Virus record (IMG/VR): IMGVR_UViG_3300026519_000043
Span: 1-33,717 of that record
Strand: one strand, 5' to 3'
Source of the DNA: a virus
DNA length: 33,717 nt
A program made the translations under genes and the position numbers. Of the stretch, positions 1 to 9,200 are shown piece after piece. Under the pieces are notes generated by a model, which saw only the letters and a list, made by a program, of their open reading frames with translations, did not search any database and had not been told where the DNA came from. Position 1 is the stretch's first letter. The number at the start of each line of letters is the position of its first letter.

Positions 1-33
1 CTAATAGTTAATGTAAGAATCCACTAAAAACTA

Positions 34-88
34 GAACAATTAACGGTAAGAATGTGAACAGCGTTCATGTTTATAGTGTTAATTGTTC
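34..88 (-). terminator. Probable terminator of the late operon
   Basis: Perfect 11-bp inverted repeat GAACAATTAAC (34-44) and GTTAATTGTTC (78-88). Read on the - strand it forms a stem with a 33-base loop, followed by a TAG and five Ts (26-30). It sits on the stop codon of the last - strand gene, so it probably ends the late transcript. The long loop is unusual for an intrinsic terminator and contains one copy of the 22-bp repeat family, so the palindrome may instead, or also, belong to the phage-end DNA. Confidence 0.45.
39..61 (+). repeat. 22-bp repeat family, left-end copy
   Basis: AACGGTAAGAATGTGAACAG on the + strand. A weaker relative, TTAATGTAAGAAT, lies at 8-20. Together they could be end-binding sites. 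Confidence 0.8.
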
Positions 89-381
89 TTAAACTTATCT
101 TTTAAGTATTTGGTAAGTGAGAGAAAATTTTCAAAGTTATACCGTGTTGTTTTAACTCTATAGCTTCTATTGAAGTTAGTATGATACTGTCTGTGGCATG
201 TTTTGCACAGGCATACACCATTCTGTACTACAAATCGTAGTTCAGGGAAATATGAGGCACTATCTATGTGGTGAGCATGCCTGTTCTTTCTACTTGTGCA
301 TACGGCACACACCTTATCTCGTCGGATGACTTGCACTCGCCATCGTCTGTATGCTCTACTTTGCCTCCAGTTCTTGGACAT
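79..381 (-). CDS. HNH endonuclease
   Basis: A 100-residue HNH nuclease. Visible are the first zinc pair C25-x2-C28, the catalytic HHID (37-40), N54, the second zinc cluster C59-x2-CH (62-63) and H67. N-terminal residues 1-22 are very basic, fitting DNA contact. The family nicks or cuts DNA; in phages such small HNH proteins often assist packaging or are autonomous homing nucleases. Its ATG overlaps the upstream stop (TAATG), so it is the last gene of the late operon, beyond the lysis genes. That position, far from the terminase, argues somewhat for a selfish or end-processing role. The domain call is sure, the role is not. Confidence 0.88.
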   Translation of the reverse strand: MSKNWRQSRAYRRWRVQVIRRDKVCAVCTSRKNRHAHHIDSASYFPELRFVVQNGVCLCKTCHRQYHTNFNRSYRVKTTRYNFENFLSLTKYLKDKFKNN

Positions 382-671
382 TATTGAGCCCTGAGGCTAT
401 TTGATATAAAGATTTGAGCATTCAACGCCACATTTGCAATGCGGAGCTGTTCTCTCTCTTTAAGGCATGTATCTAACTTGTTCGTGATGCACTTTGCGTC
501 ATTAAGCGGCAAAGTGACGGTTTCGTTTTCGTCTATGCTGTACGTTACGTTACAGTCGCTTAGCTCACTTAGCTCAACATAGATAGGGTTCAACTGTGGG
601 GACGCACCTGAAGGTCTTGTACATGCATTAAAAAGTGTAGCTATGCACGCCAAAGCTAGTATCTGCTTCAT
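381..671 (-). CDS. Rz1-like outer-membrane spanin lipoprotein
   Basis: 96 residues beginning with a lipoprotein signal: basic MKQ, hydrophobic LALACIATLF, lipobox FNAC with the lipidated cysteine at 17. The start is fixed by AAGGAG nine bases upstream. It begins inside the 3' end of the preceding inner-membrane spanin gene in another frame (44-base overlap), the classical Rz/Rz1 arrangement. Spanin pairs bridge the periplasm and fuse inner and outer membranes in the last step of lysis. It is longer than most Rz1 proteins and not strongly proline-rich, so the call rests on position, overlap and lipobox. Confidence 0.7.
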   Translation of the reverse strand: MKQILALACIATLFNACTRPSGASPQLNPIYVELSELSDCNVTYSIDENETVTLPLNDAKCITNKLDTCLKEREQLRIANVALNAQIFISNSLRAQ

Positions 672-891
672 GGGTTTTCTCCTTATTTATTTGCTCTATC
701 TTGCCTTTTGCTTTTTCAGCGATACTTGTAAGTTGCATCTCTGTTTTTTGCGTCTCTATGATGGTCTCTTTTTCGACGATAGTCTTCTTCGCTGCAGCCC
801 TGTCATGAAAGACATAAGCGACGTAAGAGAGAATAGCCACTACTAATAGCACGATGCCTGCATAAAGATAAGCTTGTACGTTCTTAAACAT
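628..891 (-). CDS. Rz-like inner-membrane spanin
   Basis: 87 residues with one N-terminal membrane anchor (about residues 8-28) followed by a charged helix with coiled-coil character (about 33-75), the usual i-spanin topology (N-in, periplasmic coiled coil). Its start overlaps the holin gene by 8 bases and its 3' end carries the start of the Rz1-like gene. Order holin, Rz, Rz1 supports the call. No sequence motif is diagnostic for Rz, so the name comes from topology and context. Confidence 0.7.
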   Translation of the reverse strand: MFKNVQAYLYAGIVLLVVAILSYVAYVFHDRAAAKKTIVEKETIIETQKTEMQLTSIAEKAKGKIEQINKEKTHEADTSFGVHSYTF

Positions 892-1336
892 TGTCTGAGT
901 CCTTTAGTATTTTGTTGAGCGTGTTTCTGATGAGTTTGAGTATTTTTGACAAGACATCAAACTCTTCTACATGCTTCTTCGTGTTGATGGTATAGATGTT
1001 CCCTAAGATGCTGTAGACTTCTGAGAGTATCAAGGCATCTACGACAACATAAAACAGCCATGTAATATCGACATGCACTGCTTTTGCACCTAACGCCATG
1101 ACTAAAGGAATAGTGATTAACACAACTTTACTTATGATGCCATTCGCTAATCTCCAGCTTCGTGGCTTCATGCCCAAAGATATCACTTTGAACCAACCAG
1201 TAATAATGTCTATGATAAGTAATCCTGAAAAGATAGCTAAAACCTCTGTATCAAGTTTCAAGTACTGCATAAGTGCAATAAAAGGAAGATAAAGAAGATT
1301 CATATACATCATCTTTAGTGTTAAACTCTGTTCCAT
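884..1336 (-). CDS. Phage holin (phage_holin_4 type)
   Basis: 150 residues with several hydrophobic segments (about 10-25, 30-50, 65-85, 90-110) and a short charged C-terminal tail. The pattern GLLIIDIITGWFK near residues 38-50 resembles the D-x3-G signature of the TcdE/phage_holin_4 family. Holins form inner-membrane holes that time lysis and release or activate endolysin. An AGGAGG precedes the ATG. It overlaps the peptidase-like gene upstream by 16 bases and is followed directly by the spanins. Confidence 0.8.
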   Translation of the reverse strand: MEQSLTLKMMYMNLLYLPFIALMQYLKLDTEVLAIFSGLLIIDIITGWFKVISLGMKPRSWRLANGIISKVVLITIPLVMALGAKAVHVDITWLFYVVVDALILSEVYSILGNIYTINTKKHVEEFDVLSKILKLIRNTLNKILKDSDNV

Positions 1337-1806
1337 CTACTACCTCCTAGTATTTTATAAAGTTTTGATGGGCTATATTTGCACCCATCTTTTAACCATC
1401 CATATTTATGTGTATGATTTAACACATTCACCGTAACCTCTGAACAAAATATCTTATTGCTTTGTTGTATACAGAATGGGGTAATGCTAAAAATTGCCCC
1501 CAAATAGTCATACTTGAAACCGACATAATTATTGACCTGTATCATGACGATGTCTTTATCGACACCGCTTAGATGCAACTCTACAAAATCCCACCTAGCA
1601 CATTTTGGGTTTATTTTTCTCTTTTGTGCTTTACCTGTGCGAGGTGATATGCTGAACCACTCATCACCGACCACAAGTTCCACATGAGAGTACTTCCCAA
1701 AAGAGGCACAGGCAATCAGCCAGTCGAGCCAAAGACGTTTGATATACTTTGTGTACGTCTCGTCTTTTGATTTAGGCTGAAAAGCTTTATAGAAAGCTAA
1801 TTTCAT
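1321..1806 (-). CDS. Permuted papain-like (NlpC/P60, YiiX-type) amidase/peptidase
   Basis: 161 residues. The order YSHVELV (H41, E43) then IFCSEVT (C121-S-E) matches circularly permuted NlpC/P60 enzymes, where histidine precedes the catalytic cysteine. These are cysteine hydrolases acting on peptide or lipid amide bonds. No signal peptide is evident. It lies just upstream of the holin, so it might be a lysis enzyme, but such proteins also occur as tail-associated hydrolases, and an M15 peptidase elsewhere in the window is the better endolysin. Its ATG overlaps the stop of the lipoprotein gene (TGATG). Confidence 0.65.
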   Translation of the reverse strand: MKLAFYKAFQPKSKDETYTKYIKRLWLDWLIACASFGKYSHVELVVGDEWFSISPRTGKAQKRKINPKCARWDFVELHLSGVDKDIVMIQVNNYVGFKYDYLGAIFSITPFCIQQSNKIFCSEVTVNVLNHTHKYGWLKDGCKYSPSKLYKILGGSRWNRV

Positions 1807-2285
1807 CAGTCACACTTTCCAACCCATTCAGGGTTGGTCGGCAAGTCAGTACCTCCACTAAAAACTGTGCCAGTGAGAGTGACAGGCTCAATTCTCTCAA
1901 CATGACCCTCTACATAATAGATAGTGCCATTTGTGCCTGGTGTTGTGCTTCTATTGTCTATTACTACTGTACCATTGTCTACAGTTACATCTACTCTCGT
2001 ATCTGTCTTTAAACAGTTATAAGCCATGATGAAGTAGGCGATATCCTCTTCACACTGTAGTACAATTTTACCCATGCTGTTAGCAGGGAAAGTAGGTACT
2101 TCTAGCGTACTGTTACTATCTACGATGCTAGATGTATTGCTGTCTGTACTGGCTGTAGTTGTCATTGTTGTTGTGCTGTTATCAGAGCTGTTACTGTTAT
2201 CTATAGAAGCAAGCAAGTTGTCTCCGCATGCAGTAAATGCCATCAGCGCTGTTGCTATTACGAGTAGTGTTTGTAATCTTTTCAT
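1806..2285 (-). CDS. Ser/Thr-rich lipoprotein
   Basis: 159 residues with a type II signal: MKR, hydrophobic core, lipobox FTAC (cysteine 20). Residues 25-60 are a low-complexity linker of S, T, N and D, then a compact domain with four cysteines. The signal predicts a membrane-anchored protein. A good AAAGGA precedes the ATG. Between fibre and lysis genes, it could be a virion or host-surface factor such as a superinfection-exclusion lipoprotein; nothing proves this. Function unknown. Confidence 0.6.
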   Translation of the reverse strand: MKRLQTLLVIATALMAFTACGDNLLASIDNSNSSDNSTTTMTTTASTDSNTSSIVDSNSTLEVPTFPANSMGKIVLQCEEDIAYFIMAYNCLKTDTRVDVTVDNGTVVIDNRSTTPGTNGTIYYVEGHVERIEPVTLTGTVFSGGTDLPTNPEWVGKCD

Positions 2286-2296
2286 TTTTTTGTCCT

Positions 2297-2527
2297 TTAT
2301 TGTATTGTTTGAGGTGGGTTGGGTACAAACGTAATGTTCGCACCATCTTTGGCTATGATAGTCGTACCGCCAAAGGCAAGCGATAAAGAGCCTTTAAAGA
2401 CCTCTATCTCGTTTCCACTGAGTGTACTGGCTTTACTTTGTGAGCCGTTCCCCATACCGGGTGTGGGTTGAGGCGCACAGCCTACAAAGGCTAGCATCAT
2501 CGCGAGTAGTAGCATTATTTTTTTCAT
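2297..2527 (-). CDS. Small lipoprotein of unknown function
   Basis: 76 residues: MKKIM, a methionine/leucine-rich hydrophobic stretch and lipobox FVGC (cysteine 17), then a proline/glycine-rich mature region. The start overlaps the preceding stop as ATGA. Lipid anchoring is well supported; the job is unknown. The pairing with a second lipoprotein immediately downstream is notable. Confidence 0.6.
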   Translation of the reverse strand: MKKIMLLLAMMLAFVGCAPQPTPGMGNGSQSKASTLSGNEIEVFKGSLSLAFGGTTIIAKDGANITFVPNPPQTIQ

Positions 2528-2655
2528 TTTTCATCCTTTAATTTTTGTAGCCAAAATTTGGCTTCGGTTGAGTCCTTTTTGACCACTTGTGTCTCACCAT
2601 TGGCAAGGCATATCATGAGTTGTGAGTCATTTATGTGTGTGATAATGCAACCCAT
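2524..2655 (-). CDS. Small conserved-position hypothetical protein
   Basis: 43 residues, MGCIITH... ending KDEK. The ATG starts directly after the TAG of the fibre-associated gene, and the stop overlaps the next ATG (ATGA). This tight packing with no other reading is the main evidence. No domain recognised. Confidence 0.5.
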   Translation of the reverse strand: MGCIITHINDSQLMICLANGETQVVKKDSTEAKFWLQKLKDEK

Positions 2656-3258
2656 CTACACACCTACACTTTGTGATAAGATAGCATCTATGTCTGCCAT
2701 CGTTGTACCGGCACCAAATTTTTTACCCGCATCTAGTGCGACTCTTGCTCTGCTAAGTTCACCTGCTACTATCATGTCATCTACGGCTCCTCTAAATTTT
2801 TCTATCAAATCTATAAAGCCCCTGATAACTCCCCGCATCGCTTCGTATTTTGCTATGATTACTTCATTTGTAGCTGTATCAAACTCACCACTCTTTGCTC
2901 TTTCATACTTGTCTATATATCGCTCTATTTGTTTTGGTGTAGCTTTGTATCCCAATATTAGTTTTTCAACATCATTCTGTTTAGTGTCACAAAGTGTCAT
3001 TAGCTCATCTTGGTAACTTAATGTAAGTCTAGCTACACGCTGTTCATCTGTTTCACTCTCTACAACTTTTCCTTTTACGACTGTTGGTATCATAAAATCT
3101 TCTGTATAAAAGTAGGGGAGATTATCATCACCAAAAATCATCTTTTCCCCCTGTTGAAGAGGGAGAAAAAAATTAGATACTCTCGCATCTGTGCTAGGTA
3201 TTGTAGTGTCACTGCTTACGTGTGTTTCAGTTCTTGTTTTTGTGTCGAAATATCTCAT
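2656..3258 (-). CDS. Tail-fibre-associated protein (possible fibre chaperone)
   Basis: 200 residues. I chose the ATG at 3258 (MRYFDTKT) rather than one 9 bases upstream because GGGAG then lies nine bases away and the start overlaps the fibre stop as TAATG. N-terminal 60 residues are beta/loop-like, residues 75-190 a charged helical region. Immediately downstream of the fibre gene is where tail-fibre assembly chaperones lie. I see no clear Caudo_TAP signature, so the role is inferred from place. Confidence 0.45.
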   Translation of the reverse strand: MRYFDTKTRTETHVSSDTTIPSTDARVSNFFLPLQQGEKMIFGDDNLPYFYTEDFMIPTVVKGKVVESETDEQRVARLTLSYQDELMTLCDTKQNDVEKLILGYKATPKQIERYIDKYERAKSGEFDTATNEVIIAKYEAMRGVIRGFIDLIEKFRGAVDDMIVAGELSRARVALDAGKKFGAGTTMADIDAILSQSVGV

Positions 3259-3830
3259 TATTTCCATCTCCCTATTGCCGTATAAGATAACTGGAAATTG
3301 TCTGTGGTTGGGTTCAGCAGTGAGCTAGAGTTTTTAACTATTATAAAACTGTCGTTAGTTAATCCCAACTTGCTTACTCCTGTTGTATAATATATCCTGT
3401 TGTCATCAGTTCCTAGTGGTTGTGAGTATCTTGACTGAGTTGTAATAACTGGTGTATCAATAAATGCCATAGGAAAAAATAATGTTTCTGTGGGTACAGT
3501 GCCAATGGATCCTGTCCAGTAACATATTAGCGTTCCATCTGAGAGCTTAACCCAATCCCCGTTTGCGTTAGACCCCCTTTCTGTAGCCATGCTTGCGACA
3601 CTGGATGCAATATCATTTATTTGACTTTGGATCAATGATACCCCCATATCTTCAAATCTCCAGTATGAAGTATTGGTCAATTCAATGCCCGCAGGCACAT
3701 CAAATCTATATGCCAGATATCTAGCCCCCGTGGTCGGATGACTCACTCTAGCTAATCTCTGATATGCTTTTGTAGATACATGAACCCCTTGGTCATGTAT
3801 CGCAATGGGACCTAAATTAATAATTGCCAT
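3258..3830 (-). CDS. Short tail fibre / receptor-binding protein
   Basis: 190 residues. The N-terminal part (1-60) is beta-rich; residues 70-85 contain a short helix (SQINDIASSVASMA) typical of a trimer linker; the C-terminal half is a Ser/Thr/aromatic beta domain ending FQLSYTAIGRWK. An ending of AIGRWK/Y is common in phage fibre tip domains. It is short for a fibre and may sit directly on the tail tip. Good AAGGAAA upstream of the ATG. Confidence 0.55.
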   Translation of the reverse strand: MAIINLGPIAIHDQGVHVSTKAYQRLARVSHPTTGARYLAYRFDVPAGIELTNTSYWRFEDMGVSLIQSQINDIASSVASMATERGSNANGDWVKLSDGTLICYWTGSIGTVPTETLFFPMAFIDTPVITTQSRYSQPLGTDDNRIYYTTGVSKLGLTNDSFIIVKNSSSLLNPTTDNFQLSYTAIGRWK

Positions 3831-3842
3831 ATTTTTTCCTTT

Positions 3843-4706
3843 CTATGTTGTGACAACAATTAAGTTGCCCTCTGAATCTATGTACATATTGGCTATCGTA
3901 GTACATGACGAGTAGTCCCCTATCACGTTACCATCAGCATCTAATGTTGTTGTCATCTTGATAAGTGAGAGGAGCTGTTGTTGTGTAGACGCATCTATGA
4001 GGTCTTGATTGACATACTCAATCAGCAAAGCATTGTTTATATCTTGAACATTCGTGGCAAAGGCTAGTTCACTTTGCCAGTTTATGATTGTTATGCTGGC
4101 AGTAGCAGTAGCACTTGCACCGAGTTCATCAGTGGCTTGCACAGTAAATGCATCTACACCGCTAACACCTACTGTAGGGCTATAATAATACCCTCCATCT
4201 CCACTTTCTACCACCGTTCCCAATGTTGGTTGTGTCACAATGTTATAGGTGAGTACATCATCGACATCAGTCGCTTGAAACAGTAAGAAGTTGTGCTTCG
4301 TATCCATATCAAAGGTAAATGTTTTATTTTCAAACACAGGCACAATGTTTTCATCCAGCGTACGATTACGATAGAGAATAAACTTCCCAGATACCCATCG
4401 TAACGTGTCATGTTGATGCTGAAGTTCCCCGTCAAGTAACACAAGATAGTGTTTGACAACGCCATAAAATGGCAATTTTGCATAAAATGGTTTCGCACCA
4501 TGCAGCGTTTTTTCTTTAAAGAACACAAAAAAATCTTGCAAATCTTCAGCAGTTTTAAATTTAATCTTCAAAGATACTGACACGGCAGATGGCAATGTTC
4601 TGTTGCGACCAAGATATACTTTACGTGGTGCATACGAAAGTTGCACATCTCTTTTGTTCAGCACACACTCGCCAATGTTCAATACACCGATTTCAAATGC
4701 TTCCAT
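3843..4706 (-). CDS. Tail-tip protein with cadherin/Ig-like domain
   Basis: 287 residues in two parts. Residues 1-125 form a beta domain (EIGVLNIGECVLNKRDVQ...) that looks like a distal-tail/minor tail protein. Residues about 125-215 are a VCBS/cadherin-like repeat (KHNFLLFQATDVDD, VDAFTVQATDELGASATATA), a fold used on phage surfaces for carbohydrate contact. The C-terminal segment is helical. Between the cysteine-rich tail protein and the fibre it probably belongs to the adsorption apparatus. No exact family named. Confidence 0.5.
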   Translation of the reverse strand: MEAFEIGVLNIGECVLNKRDVQLSYAPRKVYLGRNRTLPSAVSVSLKIKFKTAEDLQDFFVFFKEKTLHGAKPFYAKLPFYGVVKHYLVLLDGELQHQHDTLRWVSGKFILYRNRTLDENIVPVFENKTFTFDMDTKHNFLLFQATDVDDVLTYNIVTQPTLGTVVESGDGGYYYSPTVGVSGVDAFTVQATDELGASATATASITIINWQSELAFATNVQDINNALLIEYVNQDLIDASTQQQLLSLIKMTTTLDADGNVIGDYSSCTTIANMYIDSEGNLIVVTT

Positions 4707-4707
4707 A

Positions 4708-6264
4708 TTACACCCTCTCTTCTATTTCAAAAGTATAAGTCGAGGTTTCATCTTGTTTATTTGACTTAGCAGCCGTTTGAAGTCTCAATGTTTTAAATCT
4801 CCCAATCATCATAGTTGCCTGAAAAATATTGATGCTGTTTGACGGTGTATTGCTCAGACTATCAGAACCGTTTATAATCACTTCTTTACCTCCAATAAAT
4901 CCAGCCTGTCGAACCATCATGTCATACATAGGTGTAGGAAGATCTACAGTACCGCTATGCCGCTTGACACGTACACCATCGATATAGACGATGTTGCCCC
5001 ACTGGTCTTGCTCGTATGGGCTAAAATCTTTAAAATCATTTTTAAATGCCAAATTTGTAAAACCCATGTCAAGCTTGTCGCCAACTACAATGTCCCCTAG
5101 TTGTAGATTCACGCCATGTAGTGTCACTTTAATGAGCGATTCTTCCGTGATTTTTTGTGATGTGTACACTATGTGGGTGACGCCGATTTGGAATCTATCA
5201 TTACTCAAATCATTTTTAACAGGGTGCTTGTATAGATTAAAAAGTTCATGACCATCTTTATCGGTAATGACAATGCTCACGCCTTCGGCAATAATGTTAC
5301 CAAACGCGATTGTGTCTATTTGTTGTGTATTGTAGAAGTACCACTCTTCTAGCTCTATTGGCGGCGATGTCTCGACTGTCGTATAGTCTTTACCATCAAA
5401 AACAGACAGTGCGTTGATGTTGCGTTTGTAGGTAAAGCCATCGATATCAGTTGGGTGTTGTACTTCGGAAAGTGTGTATTTAATAGTACCATCGATAGGT
5501 ATCTCGTGATATTGCATCGGTGCCTGCGCATCACTCAAATGCGTTCTTGCATAGATATAGTCTCCTCGAATGACAATACTTTTTAAATTAAGTGTAGGTA
5601 CTTTGTCACCAGTATAGATCGTGCCACCACCACATGTGCTACGTTGTGGACACCCAGCCGTTGCTGTATCTGAAGTGCCACACCACTCTGTCGTCGTCGC
5701 TGCTACATCTTTAGCACTGTTGTATGCATAGGCAGTCGTAGGTGCTAAACATGTCGATAGATAACAGGTATATCCACAGCCAAGCAACCTTAAATCCTTT
5801 GCGGAGAACTTGTAACCACAACTATCTTTGAAAAAATAATACCACCGTCCCTGGTAATATCCAATATGCCCAAGACACTCATTCGATGCTATTTTATTGG
5901 CAAAGCGTACATATCTGTGTGACCATGTATTAAAAGCTATCCCGCTATCCCATCCGTCATACTCTTCTGGCTCTTTGGGTATATATTGTATGTAGGACTT
6001 ATTTCCTTGCTTTCCACTAATCTTATACAATTTACATGCATGCAGAACGATATCTCCCACATTATAATTCTCATTGTTCTCATCATAAGGTTCTGGTGTA
6101 AAATCCTCTCCCTCATATGAAAATATCTGTGTACCGTCTCGAACCTCCATACCCTTCGTGATTCTAAGAGACTGACAGTTGATGACTAAGTCACCTACCG
6201 TACGAGTGATATCTGATATCGTGCTACCTGCGTAGATTGTAGGAGACGGTATACTTACTGTCAT
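4708..6264 (-). CDS. Cysteine-rich minor tail / tail-hub protein
   Basis: 518 residues, mainly beta. Cysteines cluster at 130, 149, 163, 167, 172, 195, 205 and 211, including GCGYTCYLSTC. Such clusters recall the BR0599/gpL-type minor tail proteins, where cysteines ligate an Fe-S cluster at the tail tip. The gene follows the tape measure with an ATGA overlap, where tail-tip genes of siphophages lie. The metal site is an inference from spacing; the gene could also be a baseplate hub of another type. Confidence 0.55.
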   Translation of the reverse strand: MTVSIPSPTIYAGSTISDITRTVGDLVINCQSLRITKGMEVRDGTQIFSYEGEDFTPEPYDENNENYNVGDIVLHACKLYKISGKQGNKSYIQYIPKEPEEYDGWDSGIAFNTWSHRYVRFANKIASNECLGHIGYYQGRWYYFFKDSCGYKFSAKDLRLLGCGYTCYLSTCLAPTTAYAYNSAKDVAATTTEWCGTSDTATAGCPQRSTCGGGTIYTGDKVPTLNLKSIVIRGDYIYARTHLSDAQAPMQYHEIPIDGTIKYTLSEVQHPTDIDGFTYKRNINALSVFDGKDYTTVETSPPIELEEWYFYNTQQIDTIAFGNIIAEGVSIVITDKDGHELFNLYKHPVKNDLSNDRFQIGVTHIVYTSQKITEESLIKVTLHGVNLQLGDIVVGDKLDMGFTNLAFKNDFKDFSPYEQDQWGNIVYIDGVRVKRHSGTVDLPTPMYDMMVRQAGFIGGKEVIINGSDSLSNTPSNSINIFQATMMIGRFKTLRLQTAAKSNKQDETSTYTFEIEERV

Positions 6265-9200
6265 GCTGAAGCCTTTTGATACGAGGATTGCTCAACTATA
6301 TATTTAATATCTTCAAGGTCATCGCGCAACTTGCTCAATTCCTCCACCACATCTGTAGTTGTAGCCTCTGGTTCTTGTTCTTGTAACTTCTCAACATATA
6401 AGTCAAATTTTGAAGCATACGCCTCTTTGGTAACAGAGAGACGCTTATCGTACTCAAGCTGTGTTTGTAGCGTTTTGATGTAGTTTGCACTATCACCTTC
6501 GTCCTGATACACGGACGCGATACGTTCTAAATACGAAGCTTTTTCAACACTGTTTAAATAGGAAAGATTACCGCTGTAGGTATCTCGTATGGTTTGGAGC
6601 AAGTTAGTATAAAAGTCAATATCCGTTTTAACAGCGCTCTTCTCCTCTTCTGTTTTTTGTTCAAGAGCATCCTGATAGTTACGAAGTGCTGTTGACATAT
6701 CTTGCCATGCTTTGAGGGTATCATCTTCCATGCCTAAGCCATTTGCGGTAGCAGCTTCAAAGCGTTCCAAAAAGTTGTCATATGTCAAGTCTGTCATGCC
6801 TGTAGCACGTTTTGTTGCATCAAGTATGATCTTCTTAGCAGATATATCATCCTCTCCCCACACGGCTTTCAAATTAGCAATAGCCACAAGTGATTTTTCT
6901 AAGTCGTTGAGTGCTTCCGTTGCTGTTTCTGCAGCACTCTCTACCCCACCATAATAGTCGGCGAATGTACCCATATTTGACATAAGAGTGCCGTATAGAC
7001 CTTCCAAGTTAGACAATTCTGCCTCCGCTGCAGCGATGGCAGGTGACGTGATGCTATCCCAGTCTACATCCACTCCATTGGCTGCAGTTTGTGCACCTTC
7101 TGTCACCGCTTCACCTGCACCTGTCACCATACTGTTAATGGCAGTATAAACAGACTTACCAAATCCAACAGCCGCCTTACCTGCTTCCTGTGAAGACTCT
7201 ATAAGCATATTGTTTGAACTGACTTGACCTTTGATAACATCTGCTTGACCTTGAGCAATGCGACCTTTAGCTACAAGTTCTGATAGTGCGGCTTCTACAC
7301 CTGCTTCTGACCCTGCTTTTTTCGCAATAATCTCAGCTTTCATGGCAGAAATATTCGCTTGTACACTCAGTATTTTCTGCTGTGTCTCAAGCACTAGAGC
7401 TTTAAATTGTGCCTTACTTGCAGGCAGTGCCACATTGTGTGTCTGAAGTGCCATTTCAAGTTGCAGGCGTTGCATCTCTTGTTGCTCTGGCCCAGAGAAA
7501 AAATTACTCGTAAAGATACTCATCGCAGATTGAAATGCTTCCAGACCACCTGCCGCATCAACCAAGACGTTCGAGCCCACAAAGTCCGTCGCCGTCTGTC
7601 CAAACAGTGCCAACTGTATACGCACTGTCTCATGTGAAGCAGCTGCACGTACAAGTGTTTCTGTGTAGCTTTCACCTGCATGAGACAAGCTGTTGAGTGC
7701 TGCCACATTTTCAGGGCTTGCGATGGACGATATCGCATCCTTAAACGCACCATCAAGCTGCTCACTCATGGCATTATTGAGTGCTTCTGCCTGTTCCGTT
7801 GCATCTAAGTCTTTAAAGTTCAATTTCCCTAAATCTAATACATACTGGTCTAGTTTTGCCTGTATGGCAGTCGTATCAAACCCTAACACATCCACAGCTT
7901 CCATCACTGCTTGTATACCATCTCCAAAGGCTTGTGAGATGTCATCTTTGAGAGACTGAGGTAAATCCTTAGCAGTCTCTTGGATTTTCTCAGATTTGAC
8001 CAGGCCCCAAAAACTGGATGACGTCACTTTCACTGCCTCATAGCCTATGGCATCTACGCCTTCCAAAAATCCTGCAACCGTTTGCTTGCCAAAGGCGATA
8101 CCTGCACCTAATAGTTCGGACTCTGAAGAGCTAAATCCTAGAAATCCATAACTGGCTGTACTTTGAAATTCTGAGCCATTCAAGTCTAGCCCATTCGTAC
8201 TTGAACTGATTGCTGAGGCAATAGCATTAAAATGATTGTCCATAGAGCTAAGATGTGTGAGCATCTTGACGTTGAGTGGTAGAAGTGGATTCTTCTCGGC
8301 AAGTTCACGCATCGTTATTAACGACTTAGACTCAAACTCAGAACGTCCACGTGCACGTTCTATCTCTGCCTCACTAAGCGTATTTGAGAGCAATGCCCCT
8401 ACAGCTTCTAGTCCATACCCTATTGCAGCCATTGTTGGATCACCAGACTGTTGTAGCATATTGGCAGCCTGTACACCTAAGTCCATCTCAGCTAAGGCAC
8501 CATTGATGCCTTTGTCACTTTTGAGTACAGTCACAAACCCATCAAACATCCCTTGAAAGTCATCAAAGAGCTTTCCAAAGATAGAATCACTATCGATATC
8601 AAAAGCCTCTTTGAGCCATGTATGCACATTAAAAGAAGCCTCCTTGGCTTTACCCTCATAGTCCTCCCACATACCATCATAAATCTTGCTTAGCTGTTCT
8701 GCAGAGTATTCCCCAGAGTCGATGAACTTCTGCATCGTCTCCTCAACATCGAGTTGAAACAGTCCTGATTTGTCATGTGTAAGTCTAAGATACTCACGAT
8801 TCAGTTGTTTCTGTGAGTTCAGGGCTTGTGTAGCTTCCTGAGCTTGTGCCTTAAGTGATTGTACATGAGATTTTGTTGCCGCAGTGCTTTTCTTGGTATT
8901 GTCGGCTACTTTGCCTATTTTATATGCCAGTTGTGTTGTTGGCGTCACCGCTTCAGAGATAGGATTCACAATACCCTTCTTGATGTGTATCTGCTTGACC
9001 GTAGACGCAATCCCCTGCATCTTGCTATCAAATGTTGCGATGTCTGCCAAATCTTTGTCCGCTTCTTTCCACATTTTGATACCAGCATCATACCCCTGCA
9101 TATCTTTCTTGATAGCACGTATTTTGGCGCGCACCACACCATAGCTGCGCCCCAGTGATTTTAGTCTGTCCTGTTCGGCTTGCAAGGCTTGCAACTTCGC

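Noticed and set aside
2558-3016. 152-codon + strand frame
   Set aside because: Antisense to the fibre-associated gene and overlapping a tightly coupled small gene; serine/alanine-rich composition of a shadow frame.
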